This document shows, piece by piece, positions 11,011-22,480 of a DNA stretch of 64,000 bases. Position 1 is the stretch's first letter; every line of letters starts with the position of its first letter. The DNA comes from Imbricaverruca yamaguchii (Eukaryota; Arthropoda; Thecostraca; Neoverrucidae). The notes beneath the pieces were generated by a model. It was not told the DNA's origin. It saw nothing but the letters and a program-made list of their open reading frames with translations, and searched no databases. The translations under genes were made by a program, and so were the position numbers. The DNA lies in NCBI GenBank assembly GCA_034440575.1, contig JAOTOL010001243.1:353501-417500 (forward strand), read 5' to 3'.

Positions 11011-13754
11011 GGGCGCTTCGAACAGAATTGATAATTCGCACCCAAGCTGAGTTATTCAGTCAAAACTTCGTCTTGCATTGACGGTATAGATATAACTTAC
11101 GGCGATAAAACTAATGTGAATCTGTACGTCAACGACTTCTTCAACCGTTGGCGCTCTCCAAGAGGAGAAAAGGCTTTCTTTTCCGCAGACAATTCCTCTC
11201 CACCTGCCGATCACTATTCCAAGATCTCCTTTATGGTGCCGTCATTGCGGTGTGATGTGTCCTGATCCCAGAAGTGTTCAGTGCATGCACTTTCTTTCTT
11301 CACGTCTGGTGGGATGCCCTGCCAGGATCAACATTAATAGACCCGCCTCTGCCAACAACAGTTGAGGCCTGGAACCCTGACAGAACCTGGGTCGCATCCG
11401 CTGCTCTAAGACTCATCCATGCGGGTATTACGTGTGACTCGCGCTTGTGTTACTAGACCACTCGTGTTGCGCGATATCGGGGGGATGTGGTGTGGATGTA
11501 CTCGGGTAGATAGTGCCTGTGGAACTCGCGATGTAATCTTGATTGGGTGTTTTTTTCGGTGTACGTTTTTCCTGTTTCACATAATCTTGTATATATAGGC
11601 TTAACCCAGATACGCCCCTGTTGATCTCACTTGGCCTCAACACTTTATGACTTCATCCCACGATTTTCCCGACGATGCCCGATTGAATTATAGTACCGTG
11701 AGGTCACACGAGCGCCTTATTTGCTCACGTATTTTATCAACATATTTTCGGGACGTTTCCACTAGACACAGATTCGGCGGTAGCACTAGGTAAACGACAG
11801 TACCACTGCTGGGACCTGCAGGAGTCTACTCGCTCGTTTTTCTGTTTACGTTTCATGCTGCCCGGAAGGCAATTCATTTTCAAGAATCTATGCCCTGTCC
11901 CAAAGGTGTCACTTTACATACGATGGGCACTGATCCCCCATCCAATCATTAGTTTGCCCTCCCCAATGATTGATTTCCCCCTCTCCCAATCAGACATATT
12001 CTTAACTATGGGGCCTGTAGAGCCGAAAATTAAGAAAGCTCGGAATATGCCCCTTCTGCGCTCAACGATTTTTTTTATAGCCTATCCGGAGACACATGCT
12101 ATATGAAAGGTAAATTGGCCCCTTAGCCAATATCACAAAGTGACACCCATATCCCGCCCGAAAGTTTGCTTCCTGTTAGCCGTTCGGAGCTGTCCGGATG
12201 ACCAAGAATCCTTCTGACACCATATATATTTATTATCCCAAAGGGTAAAGCAAATATTCTCCCGGACGGACAGAATATTATAATATTTAAATATTCAATA
12301 TTCTAAGTTACTTGGTAGATCGATGCTATCATTGCGCTTATCACTTCAATTAGGTGCATGGTTCGAGGAAGCGCCCCCCGGTAATCGATAAGCGTTGAGG
12401 TTACAGGGATATTATAGCAAAGTCAAGGTAGAAAATCGTCTTTGTCCCGCGCCGTAGTCACATAGTGTATATGTATATATTTGCCGCGAATTTGACACAC
12501 CAGCACTTAAGCCGACGCACGGACAAAACATGGTTGACGCTCTCCGAACGCGTGGATAAGGACTCTATCGGACGTTCGATAGATTCCGGACACCTATTTT
12601 CGCCCGGGAGTCCTGTGAAGCACGCTTTACCTGGCTTTCGGGGCGATGAATCGACCATAATTAGTTTAAGGCTACATAAAAGGTGTAGGTCGAAGCCCTT
12701 GGATGCTGCCACGATTATTGTTTATTGCAATACGGCTTATTTATGACGCATGTTGAGGGTTTCCCCCTATCCGTTTGCGATATATTTTTTTGTATGATGA
12801 TACACGCGCAATAATCGAAGATCAATATAACATGGCCAGCGGCGGATCTAAGATTTGGTAAGAGGTTGGCACCCATAATTTGTGTGCACCGTCTGTAGGT
12901 GGAAGTGTTCCAATAATTAAAATATGGTCTCACAAGGATGGGATGCGCTCCGAAAACTGCGTGTAGTTTCTGACGGCATAGCACCATAGCAGGTATTAGT
13001 CTTTGTGACATTTATCAAGGTAGTTTGGAGCGCATATCTCCGAAAACATTACACCGCCTGAGAGTTCATCTCGTTTCCTCTCCGATGATTTATAATTCGT
13101 CACATCGGCCACCATGTGGAGATGTGGCCCCACATGTCAGTCCAGGGATTCTCACATTGGTCCGAGGCCTCTCATGTCGGTTTAGGGGCCCCATCACGAT
13201 TGCCCTGCCGTTGGATTTAGTGATGAATGGTGTGGTAGAATGTCAACCGAGAAGTTCCGCGTATCGGATGTGCATTCAAAACCTTCTGAGAAATGCGAAA
13301 TAAAGAACATGTCTGCGTCTTTTCATACCGCGATGCACTTCATATATTGCATTCGATATGTCTTAGTCAAATAATGCGGCTTATAATCAACACGCAATAG
13401 CATTTTACGTGCTTATGTGCTCAGTGTGTTTGCGAGGACACCGTCCATATCTTCGGACACTTGAGCCACCCCAATCATTTTCATAAAACGACATACCTGG
13501 GTGAAGGTCACGGATTGTTTTGTTTGTGTAGATATCCAGCTTTATTAGCATGGCACATGGATATACGATAGCAACCCGAAGCATCACAGGTTGGCGTGAA
13601 CAGCAGGGTATCGTGAAGTGCAACACACTAATATTCGGTACATGTCCCCCTTGGTGTTAAAGCTTCGCGGAGTTGCTGCAGCTCACGTTATACGCACAAA
13701 TACGGCGAAATGCTCTAGTCCCTTCACGGCTACGGCAACATTCCATCATAACTA

Positions 13755-13755
<1 letters not shown>
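11011..13755. other. Unassigned sequence
   Basis: No domain-bearing open frame or repeat family recognised in about 2.7 kb. Near 12278-12308 there is an AT-rich run of TAATATTTAAATATTC type without further context. Confidence 0.4.

Positions 13756-13828
<73 letters not shown>
13756..13828. repeat. (TA)n microsatellite
   Basis: About 65 bp of uninterrupted TA, then a short GTATATATG. It abuts the first of two long direct repeats. Confidence 0.95.
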
Positions 13829-14172
13829 GCCATGTGATCACCGAAGCTGGCATCATATGACTGTGCCAAATGTTCCTGCAGTCGCATGCCGTGTGACGGC
13901 AGACGCGGACACCGCATAGTGCGCACGAGCTGCACACCTGCCGGGCACTGTTCAGCTGTATAAGCTAGGTCACAAGGTCAAGAAAAAGACACAAGACACA
14001 GTATTATTCAGCTTGACACGATGGGTGGTGGAAATAAATATATAATGTAACAGCGGATATGGACATAATATCGAGCATATGGACACCAACATTGTTCCAT
14101 ATCAACTAGATCACTCTCTGGATAGCACAACATGGATGCTGATTGTATCGCTGCCGAAAGCCGGAATAAATT
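13828..14172 (+). repeat. ~340-bp direct repeat, copy 1
   Basis: Matches 14868-15208 along its length. Shared blocks include GAAGCTGGCATCATATGA, CTGCACACCTGCCGGGCAC, GGTTCAGCTGTATAAG (one substitution), GATATGGACATAATATCGA and GGATGCTGATTG. Divergence by eye is roughly 10-15%. About 700 bp of different sequence separates the copies. The arrangement could be the terminal repeats of a small non-coding retroelement or a simple segmental duplication. Confidence 0.75.
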
Positions 14173-14867
14173 GTCCACAGGTACGGCACATCACGAATGA
14201 ATCAAATCAAATACATTGCCAAGGTAACCATTTCATTTCGCAATGGGTGTGATCTGTGGTAGACGAAAATACTACTGTATTTCACGCCACAGGTAACCCT
14301 AGCTCAGCACGTGCGATCATGTTCACCGTGTTTGTTGCGACATGACGGGTCGATCGCTATCAGCCACATGGTCATGTTCCACAATGCTAGGACCTTACAG
14401 CGCATCTCCCTGATGCCACCACCAATGTGACTTGCACTCAATAACGCTTCGAGTACTTGACGACGGATTCTGACGCTACGGTTTATACATCTACTGACGC
14501 TGCGGGTACAGCGTCCTCGTTCGCTCACTAATGTTGCAACCGTACAACGATGGCTCCTGTCACTGGCATTGCGATGGTGTTCCACAACGCTTTCGTCAGG
14601 TGGCGTGCGATCACGGAGACATCAGCCGTGCGACGTGTGATCCAATCGATTCAGTCCCAGGGCTGGCTCTCATCGACGCCGCGTCAGAAGACGCTTATTG
14701 GCACTGCCGACCTTTTGACACACCATCAGTGACGATGCATCTGCATCATGTTGGCTAACTGACCGTGCGAACGTTAAGCGTACGCCCTGTGACGATTCGC
14801 TTGTAGGATGTCAGCGCATTGCTGGTGCAGCCACGTTATTTCCTCTCACTGCCAATATGACTGTATG
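14173..14867. other. Sequence between the two 340-bp direct repeats
   Basis: No recognisable protein domain. The frames at 14531-14758 and 14304-14585 are under 100 codons and lack motifs. Imperfect internal repeats of ATGGTGTTCCACAACGC type occur on opposite strands, near 14369-14385 and 14573-14592. Confidence 0.4.
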
Positions 14868-15208
14868 ACATGCGTTCACTGAAGCTGGCATCATATGATT
14901 GTGCCAATGATCCTGCAGCCGCATACCGCGTGACAGCAGTCGCGGACACCGTATAGCGCATACGGGCTGCACACCTGCCGGGCACGGTTCAGCTGTATAA
15001 GTTATGTCACAATGTCAAGAAGACACAAGACACAGCATTATTCAGTTTGACACGAGGGATTGTGAAAATAAATATACAATGGGATAGCGGATATGGACAT
15101 AATATCGAACATATGGACATCAACATTCTTCAATGTTAACTGCATCCCCCTTTGGATAGCAAAGCACGGATGCTGATTGCATCGTTTGCCGAAAGTCGGA
15201 AGAAAAAC
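14868..15208 (+). repeat. ~340-bp direct repeat, copy 2
   Basis: Second copy of the repeat at 13828-14172, in the same orientation. It begins near GACATGCGTTCACTGAAGC and ends near TTTGCCGAAAGTCGGAAG. It contains only short indels relative to copy 1. Confidence 0.75.
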
Positions 15209-15257
15209 TTTTTTTTGGGAAAGGGAGATGAACGTATGAAACACTATAATTATCCTG

Positions 15258-15704
15258 CCCATGAGTATGCAGAAGACAGGTGTCCTTAGTTGACACCATA
15301 CAGCATTTCGGATTATGCTAAGACACACAGAGACGAATCACATGGAAACACTGGTCTCTGAGGGTGATCTAAGTGAAGAATAGTTTGTGGATTTAAAAAA
15401 AATAGGCGAATAAACAATAAGCCGTAAATCACATACACATGCACACACATGCATACACACATACATACATATATATAAGCACGCATATGTATATATATAA
15501 GCATGTGTGAGTGTGCATGTGTATGTAATTTAGGGCTTATTTGTGTGTTTGCCTACTTCTTTTAATGCACAAACTATTCTGCTTCACTTAGATCATCCTC
15601 AGAGACCACAGTGTTGCTCTGTGACTCGTCTTTGTGTGTCTTAGCATAACCCCAAATGCCATATGATATAAACTAAGGTCACCTGTCTACTTCATACCTA
15701 TGGG
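15258..15704. mobile_element. 450-bp palindrome, likely hairpin-type MITE
   Basis: The left arm (15258-15448) and the reverse complement of the right arm (15511-15704) align along their length with short indels. Shared blocks include AGACAGGTG, TTATGCTAAGACACACA, GATCTAAGTGAAG, AATAGTTTGTG and ACATACACATGCACAC. A loop of about 60 bp of AT/ATGC-rich sequence lies between them. No open frame of interest lies inside. A partial extra copy of ACACAGAGACGAATCACA recurs at 15786-15803. Such long hairpins are typical of non-autonomous DNA transposons; the superfamily is not determined. Confidence 0.75.
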
Positions 15705-16047
15705 TATACATATGCATGCATGTATTTATGCATGTATATATGCGGGTATGCACATATGTATGCATTTTTGAATTTTGCTTGCATACACAGAGACGAATCA
15801 CAGTGCATCACTGTAGTTAAAAAAGGATGGATTAAGCAAACCCATGGACAGGTGGTGCCATTCTCATGAGCATCGGCACTTCTCTAGAAGGCTTCAGTGC
15901 ACCCCCTCCCCAGTCAACTGATTTCAGCCTAAAGATACCAAAAGGCACCCTACCCTCACACAAATTTATGGATCAACCTCTGTAGAAAGCCAAGGCATCA
16001 GCAACAGCCTGAGACTGAACCAACAGTCATGGGCACAGAAGAATAAC

Positions 16048-16112
16048 CTTGGGTTTTTTTACGACACATTCAGCTGGTAGGTCATATAGCATCACCAACT
16101 TGTCACTGTGCA
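16048..16112 (-). mobile_element. Decayed tail fragment of SINE family A
   Basis: TTTTACGACACATTCAGC, GTCATATAGCATCACCAA and a following TCACTGTG track the minus-strand SINE-A tail at 5748-5800 with several substitutions. The tRNA-like head is not found next to it, so this is a degraded fragment. Confidence 0.45.
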
Positions 16113-16591
16113 TTACATGATCCCATCTAAACGCTTTACAACCGACCTTCATAGTCATGGGCTAGGTCTGACATTGTCTGGTGATCAATTCTCTCATTTT
16201 TCCCTTGCATCTGATGTTAGTTTTTATCTTAATATATTTTTTTTATTCCATTCTCTCAAATTGCCACATTCATCCCATTGGCATTTTGTATGTGTTGGAT
16301 GTGGTCATTATGCGTGACCACCAGGTACGTAGTGTTATATGTTGTTGGGGGAAATGAGTTATATAATGACTTACAATTGCCACAATGTTGGCTTTGTTCC
16401 CCCATAAATAAAACTATCAAAATGGGCCATATGGAGTGTGCCCCAAATCCATTTGGACCAGATCATTTCCTTCATGTATTCTGACCCTCCCCTCACCCCA
16501 ATAGTACTCCCGATGTGAAATAGTTGGAAGAATTGTGGGTTTTATGATATGAGCACGACTTTTTATGCCTGAGCACTAAAGTACATATCAC

Positions 16592-17126
16592 AAATGCACT
16601 CATGGTAAATATACGTAATATCAAATGTACATACAGTATATGCACCTAAGCAATGTGTTTAAACACAGACACGTATGCTCAAATGTACGTACATTTGCTG
16701 TCGCATCTTTTACGTTTACGTACTGATGCATATGTACGTTTGTACATGCATACATTTGCGCTTACATACTTTGGCGCCAACGTACGTTTGTGCTTAGGTA
16801 AAATTACGCTTACGTGCATTTGCACATACGTACATTTCACTTACATACATTTGTGCACATGAAATTTTGTACTTTCGCACTTTTGCGCTCATATACATTT
16901 GCGCAAATCAGACTTTTGCGCTTACGTACATTTGCGCATACGTACCTTTGTGAATACGTACATTTCCGCTTACGTACACTTCCACATACCTACATTTTCC
17001 AGAGCATTTACGCTCACGTACATTTGTCATGCGTACTTTTGTGCTTACGTACAATTGCCGTACATACATCTGCGCTTATGCACATTTGCATACGCATATG
17101 TGCGTATTCATATCCGCCATGCGTAC
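16592..17126. mobile_element. Second 16-mer fold-back array
   Basis: It begins with CAAATGTAC-oriented units and switches to ACGTACATTTGCGC-oriented units at a perfect palindrome, CAAATGTACGTACATTTG, near 16680-16697. The left arm is short (about 100 bp) and the right arm long (about 430 bp). The unit is the same ACGTATGCGCAAATGT 16-mer as at 6663-8055, so the two arrays belong to one family. The open frames of 60-110 codons here translate the repeat and are not genes. Confidence 0.7.
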
Positions 17127-17163
17127 CTAGATACGTGCTAGGCTACTAAACATATATTAGCAT

Positions 17164-18184
17164 AAGCAACTGGAGCTTGACAAGGTGATTTGTGAGGAAA
17201 TCAGTAGAAACTTTAAGAGGAAGTGCCTTATTCTCGGTGACTTTAATCTAAAAGGTTATGAAAATGCTGGTGTTGGCTCCCCATCATGCAAAATGTTCAG
17301 GAAATGCCTTGAAGAGGACCTGTTCCTACACCAGTTTGTATCGGAACCTACCAGGCATGGTTCATTCTTGGACCTTGTATTCTCGGATTTAAGTGACTTG
17401 GTTCAAGACTTGACTGTAGGCGAAACTCTGGGAAAAAGTGACCATAACATAGTTAGATTCAAGGCACATGTAGGGGAAACTATCAAGGATAATTTGGTAA
17501 AGGTTCCAAATTTCAACAAAGCAGACTTTAACGGCATGAGAGCGGCTTTAAGTGCCATCAGATGGGAAGAAGAATTCTCCAATTTAAATGCCTGTGAAAT
17601 GTGGGAAAAGTTCAAATTTTACTTAAAGGAAACTCAGATTAGACATGTCCCCCAAAAGCAAAGACGCAAAAGAAGGGTAGGAAAGCCAGCATGGCTTACA
17701 CCAGACGTGATAAAAGCAATTAGGGCTAAGAAAACTGCATTTAGAGTTTTTAAAGAAGCCTCAAATGTCATTAATCTAAAGGCGTATCGAAAAGCTAGAG
17801 ACACTGTGAAGCAAAAAACCAGAGCAGCAAAGCGAGCAAAGGAACTGGATTTAGCTAGAAACTGTAATGGGGACAGTAAAAAGTTCTTTAGTTTCTACAA
17901 GCTGAGTAAAGTTTCTAACACAATTGGTCCACTGGAAGTAAACGGGACTACATTGGGTGAGGATAGTGAGATGGTTGAGGAGCTGAGCAAGCAGTTCAAA
18001 TCAGTGTTTACATTGGAAGATATGACCAATCTGCCGACCGTACACCATAGTTCAGATACATGGGATCTGACAAATGATGTTGATTTCATTGGTAGTGATG
18101 TTGTTTACAATCATATCAGGAAAATAAAGCCAAATAAGGCAGCAGGACCTGATGATATTTATGCTAGGGTGTTGCGGGGAAACT
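17164..18184 (+). pseudogene. LINE endonuclease C-terminal half and linker to RT
   Basis: The frame is open from the truncation point to the stop at 18184-18186. ILGDFN at about 17232-17250 and SDHN at about 17440 are the conserved motifs of the apurinic-type endonuclease (EEP family) that nicks target DNA in LINE retrotransposition. They are followed by a basic linker (KQRRKRRVGKPAW) and by the start of the RT region (KIKPNKAAGPDD). The N-terminal half of the endonuclease, with its first catalytic residues, is missing upstream. The frame ends just after AGPDDIYARVL, where the reading shifts by one base in the CGGGGA run near 18175. The reverse transcriptase continues in the next frame. Inactive as it stands. 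Confidence 0.85.
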
Positions 18185-19618
18185 GAAAAGGAACTGGCAT
18201 TTCCACTTAGTATAATATTTTGTAGATCAGTTTCACATAATGAAATTCCAACCGATTGGAAAAGGGCAAATGTAGTTCCTATTTTCAAGAAAGGAGAAAG
18301 AGGGAAAGTTGAAAACTATAGGCCAATAAGTCTCACATCCCTAGTCTGCAAGGTACTCGAATCAATTATCAAGGATAGAATAGTTAGTTATCTGGAAGGT
18401 AGCAGATTGATTCAAGATACTCAACATGGATTTAGAAAAGGACGATCGTGTCTCACAAACCTCTTGGACTTTTTGAACTTCGCCACAGAACAATTTGATC
18501 AGGGAAATCAGGTTGATGTAGCATATCTTGACTTTAGTAAGGCCTTTGACAAGGTACCCCATAAACGGTTAATGATACAGCTTCAGTCCCATGGTATTGC
18601 AGGTAGCATCTTAAAATGGATAGAGTTGTGGCTTTCAGATAGACAGCAAAGAGTGATGCTAAATGGTACAAAGTCATCATGGCAAAATGTTCTTAGTGGA
18701 GTCCCCCAGGGGTCAGTACTAGGGCCATTACTGTTCATTATATTTGTAAATAACATTGAAAGTGGCCTAAGCAGTAAAGTTTTGAAATTTGCAGATGATT
18801 TGAAGGTCTTTAGGGCAATAACAGGTCAGGATGAGCATATCTCGCTGCAAAAAGACTTAGACGAACTTGTGAAGTGGTCCGAAGAATGGCAAATGAAATT
18901 TAACTTTGATAAGTGCAAAATCATGCATGTAGGTAAGCAGCATATGAAGGCTCCATACTTGATGGGTGGCCAAGTGCTATCAGTGACTCAACAGGAGAAG
19001 GATTTAGGTGTTATTCTAAACACAAAATTTGGGGCATCAGAACAGACCAAGGAAGCCAGGAAGAAGGCACTGAGAATGCTCGGGGCAATAAATAGGAATG
19101 TATCATACAGAAGTGAGGAAGTGATCAGGAAGCTTTACTGTGCATACGTCAGGCCACATTTGGAATACTGCATCCAAGCTTGGTCTCCTAGCTATGAAAA
19201 AGATTGTTGGCTTTTAGAGAGAGTACAAAAGAGGGCTACAAAAATGGTTAATGGCATAAGCAACCTGGCATATGAGGAAAGATTGAAGAAATTGAATATG
19301 TTTTCACTTAGATATAGAAGGCTGAGAGGAGATCTCATCGAGGTCTTTAAATTTGTCAATGGTCTGGAGAGGGGATACCTTGGGGAAATGTTTGAATTTA
19401 ACAGAAATGATGCAATTAGAGGTCATAAATTCAAAATTAAAATTAACCACAGCAGAACAAGGTTAAGGCAAACTTTCTTCACCAACAGGGTAGTGGAACA
19501 CTGGAACCAGCTGCCAGAAAACATTGTCAGTAGCAGAACATTGAACATCTTTAAAAACAGCATAGACAATCATTATAAGAATAGAGGGCTTGCTTTTCAG
19601 TATTACAGGGAGGGCTGA
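18152..19618 (+). pseudogene. LINE reverse transcriptase (CR1-like)
   Basis: About 488 codons. The RT motifs are in order: WKRANVVPIFKKGER, ENYRPISLTS, QHGFRKGRSC, YLDFSKAFDKVPH (motif A with its Asp), SGVPQGSVLGPLLF, and the catalytic FADD at 18788-18799. The C-terminal region contains a typical CR1/jockey tail: RPHLEYCIQAWSP, RVQKRATKMVNG, LRYRRLRGDL and HWNQLPENIV. The protein copies element RNA at the target site. The first codons belong to the overlap with the preceding frame, and the true coding start lies upstream across the frameshift. RT itself is intact, but the element lacks its 5' part. Confidence 0.92.
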
Positions 19619-19725
19619 TTGGCAGATTTGGTGGGCAACTGGTTCAGTGTACAGAGTGCAACCAAGAAGGGCCCTTGTGGCTCAGAGTTGCACTGATCTT
19701 TTATGTCTTTATGTCTTTATTAATC

Positions 19726-20684
19726 ATGACCTAGCCCACCACCATTTTTGTCCTGAGGTAAATTAATTCTTGATGCAATTATAACACATGTATAGACACA
19801 ACTATACATACATGAACCTGAAGCAATTATGTCCCAAAATGTAGTTACAATTTGAAAATAAAAGCATCAAATTAATTCAAACCACATTAGAAAACAACGA
19901 AATATATCTGACAAAATCAGCTACTTTGCGCCTATGTATCAAAACATATTTAGATAGGTCTCGATATACATGTCTTATAATTACTGTACTTTGAAGCCTA
20001 AATAGCAACCTCGGTACCACATTCATAAACACTGCATCATAAAAATAAATTTCAAGAAATCAGAAGTTACCAGTAACTACAGATGTACCACCTTTTCAAG
20101 GTATCATTCAGACATAATAATTTTAGTCTTAAAAAACAGGTCAGGCTAGGTTATGTTGGTGTTTTTAACTTTACAATTGTTCTGGTGATGGATTGGAGTT
20201 TAGGGGCGCCTCGACATCTAGGGTCATTTTTATCTATCATTTTTTTAAATCTATCTAGGGTTTAGGGTCAATTATCCAGTCTTATAAGCAATGTGTGATT
20301 TAACATTGCACATTTGTTTCGTTTCCTTGCAAGTCATCATGACTTGGCAGTAGGTACATACCTAGAAGAGGGGGGTTCTGAACACTTGAGGCATTATGTA
20401 ACAAATAGCTCTACTGCCACTTCTGTACAGCTGAACCAGTAATTGTACTGTGTGTACTGAACACAACAATGAATAATCTATCCATATTCAAACAGTTCCT
20501 TTCAATGAAAATCCTCTAGACACTTGCAAAGAGAAACTTTAAAAGGGATCATCATGTTTGTAGTGGTGTGCCATATTCTGGACACCAAAATGCTGTTGTG
20601 CAAGATTACCTCATTGTAGTTGTTGGTGCAAGCTATTAGTAGCCACTAAAAAATGCTGATGTAATTGCAATTTTTTAAAATAAA
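19726..20684. other. Unassigned AT-rich sequence
   Basis: No domain or repeat recognised. Confidence 0.4.
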
Positions 20685-21500
20685 ATGAACATCACTTCCT
20701 TATGGTTTCCTTATGGCATGCACTGCTACTGGAAGATTAGGTGCAGTGCAGCACTCTCTACCAGCATATCTGAAGTGCTGGAGCTCATCCTTGTAGAATG
20801 GCTGGAGCCATTTTTCCATACGAATGATGCTCAGTTTGGCTTCAAAGCCGGACACTCCACCACCCCGGCTACATATGATCTGAAGGAAACTATTCACCAC
20901 TATGCCAGGCAGGGTAGCCCAGTCTATGCCTGCTTCTTAGATGCCAGCAAGGCATTTGACAGTTTGTCATGCAAAGCTTTTTCAAATACTAGCCGACAGG
21001 TGTCCCGACAGCATACCTCAGACTTCTAATTACATGGTATCGGTCCTAACAGATGGGAGTAAGGTGGGCTGACAGTAGATCAGAATCATTTTCTATTAAG
21101 AATGGTGTCAGACAAGGGGGAAATACCTGACCTCTGCTGTTTAATGTGTGCATAGATAAGCTTTTATATGATTTGCAGAAGACTCATGTGGGTTGTCATG
21201 TTGGACTGCATGCTGTAAATGTTCTGGCATATGCTGATGACATTGTTCTGCTGGCCCCCACTAGGGCAGGACTTCAGGTGCTAGTTAGGTCATGTGAGAC
21301 CTTTGTGGCCTCAATGGATGTGAAACTTAATGTTGAAAAGACTGTCTGTATGGTGTTTTGCCCTCAAAGACCATACTCATCATCACAGCTGATGTGTTGC
21401 CAAGGGCCACAAGTGCTCCTCTGTGGAAAACTGCTTACATGGGTCCAGAAGTTCAGATATCTGGGGCACAAAATTGAATGCAACATGAGTGATTGTGCAG
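20685..21500 (+). pseudogene. Second LINE family: broken reverse transcriptase, 5' part
   Basis: Unlike the CR1-like copy, this RT reads QFGFKAGHSTTPATYDLKE and ACFLDASKAFDSL (motif A) in the frame at 20685-21029. After a gap with frame changes and a stop it reads NGVRQGG and LLFNVCIDKLL, then AYADDIVLLAP with the catalytic YADD at 21230-21241 in the frame at 21146-21514. It is a different clade of non-LTR element, which I do not name. Frameshifts and stops show it is dead. It is cut at about 21500 by a minus-strand CR1-like fragment and resumes at about 22238. Confidence 0.82.
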
Positions 21501-21502
21501 AT

Positions 21503-22237
21503 ATAAAGACATAAAGACATAAAAGATTAGTGCAACTATGCGCCACAAGGGCCATTCTTGGCTGCACTCTGTACACTGAACCAGTTGCACACAAAATCTG
21601 TCAATCAGCCCTCCCTGTAATACTGAAAAGCAAGCCCTGTATTCCTATAATGATTGTCTGCTGTTTTTAAAGATGTTCAATGTGCTGCTACTGACAATGT
21701 TTTCTGGCAGGTGGTTCCAATGTTCTACTACCCTGTTGGTGAAGGAAGTCTGCCTTAACCTTGTTCTGCTGTGGTTAACTTTAATTTTGAATTGATGACC
21801 TCTAATTGCATCATTTCTGTTCAATTCAAACACTTCCCCAAGATATCCCCTCTCCAGACCATGGACAAATTTAAAGACCTCGATTAGATCTCCTCTCAGC
21901 CTTCTATATCTAAGTGAAAACATATTCAATTTCTTTAATCTTTCATCATATACTAGGTTGCTTATACCATTAACCATTTTTGTAGCCCTCTTTTATACTC
22001 TTTCTAAAAGCCAACAATCTTTTAATGGCTAGGAGACCAAGCTTGGATACAGTATTCCAAATGTGGCCTGACATATGCACAGTAAAGCTTCCTGAAGACT
22101 TCCTCACTCCTGTATGATACATTCCTATTTATTGCCCTGAGCATTCTCAGTGCTTTCTTCCTGGCTTCCTTGATCTGTTCTGATGCCCAAATTTTGTGTT
22201 TAGAATAATACATAAATCCTTCTTTGCAGAGATATGC
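21503..22237 (-). mobile_element. CR1-like LINE 3' fragment, nested in the second LINE
   Basis: The minus strand begins (at the higher coordinate) within the RT C-terminal region, reading EARKKALRML.AINRNVSYRSEEV and RPHLEYCIQAWSP. It continues through RVVEHWNHLPENIV and ends in the same 3' untranslated sequence and ATGTCTTT octamers as the copy at 17160-19725, seen on the plus strand as AAAGACATAAAGACATAAAA at about 21507-21527. Similarity to the plus-strand copy is about 90% or better by eye. Small indels break the frame near 22000. It is the 3' end of a 5'-truncated insertion, the usual form of LINE copies. Confidence 0.9.
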
Positions 22238-22480
22238 AGAGGACCAGACATGCATTGTATTACCAGGTAAACATGCTGTGTGCTGCTAGGATGTGCAGAC
22301 AAGCTCATGCTAGTTAGGCTGTTTAAGATATACTGTCCCCTCTATGGGTGTGAATTGTGGAACACTGTGGATGTGAAACGAGTTTCCGCTAAGTCTGTAT
22401 AGCCCATCACTCCTGCTTGAAAAGGCTAGTCAAGGTTCCTAGGTACTCTCGCAATCATGAAGTGTGTTGAAAGCAGGGTG
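22238..22480 (+). pseudogene. Second LINE family: continuation after the nested insertion
   Basis: Translated fragments NMLC, RMCRQ, LMLVRLFKIYCPLYGCELW and SLYSP.LLLEKA appear in shifting frames. They match the usual order of the post-RT region of this LINE type, where a run like RLFK.YC.PLY..LW follows the YADD block by a fixed distance. This places the sequence as the downstream half of the element at 20685-21500, separated by the CR1-like insertion. Confidence 0.6.

Larger units (their letters stand above)
17160..19725 (+). mobile_element. CR1-like LINE, 5'-truncated
   Basis: Contains the C-terminal half of an endonuclease domain, a complete reverse transcriptase and the conserved C-terminal region, then a 3' untranslated region of about 100 bp that ends in tandem ATGTCTTT octamers at about 19702-19720. 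An 8-bp repeat tail instead of poly(A) is characteristic of CR1-clade elements. The 5' end is cut where the 16-mer array ends. A second, minus-strand copy lies at 21503-22237, and a tail-only copy at 34953-35053. One frameshift splits the coding region. Confidence 0.88.
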
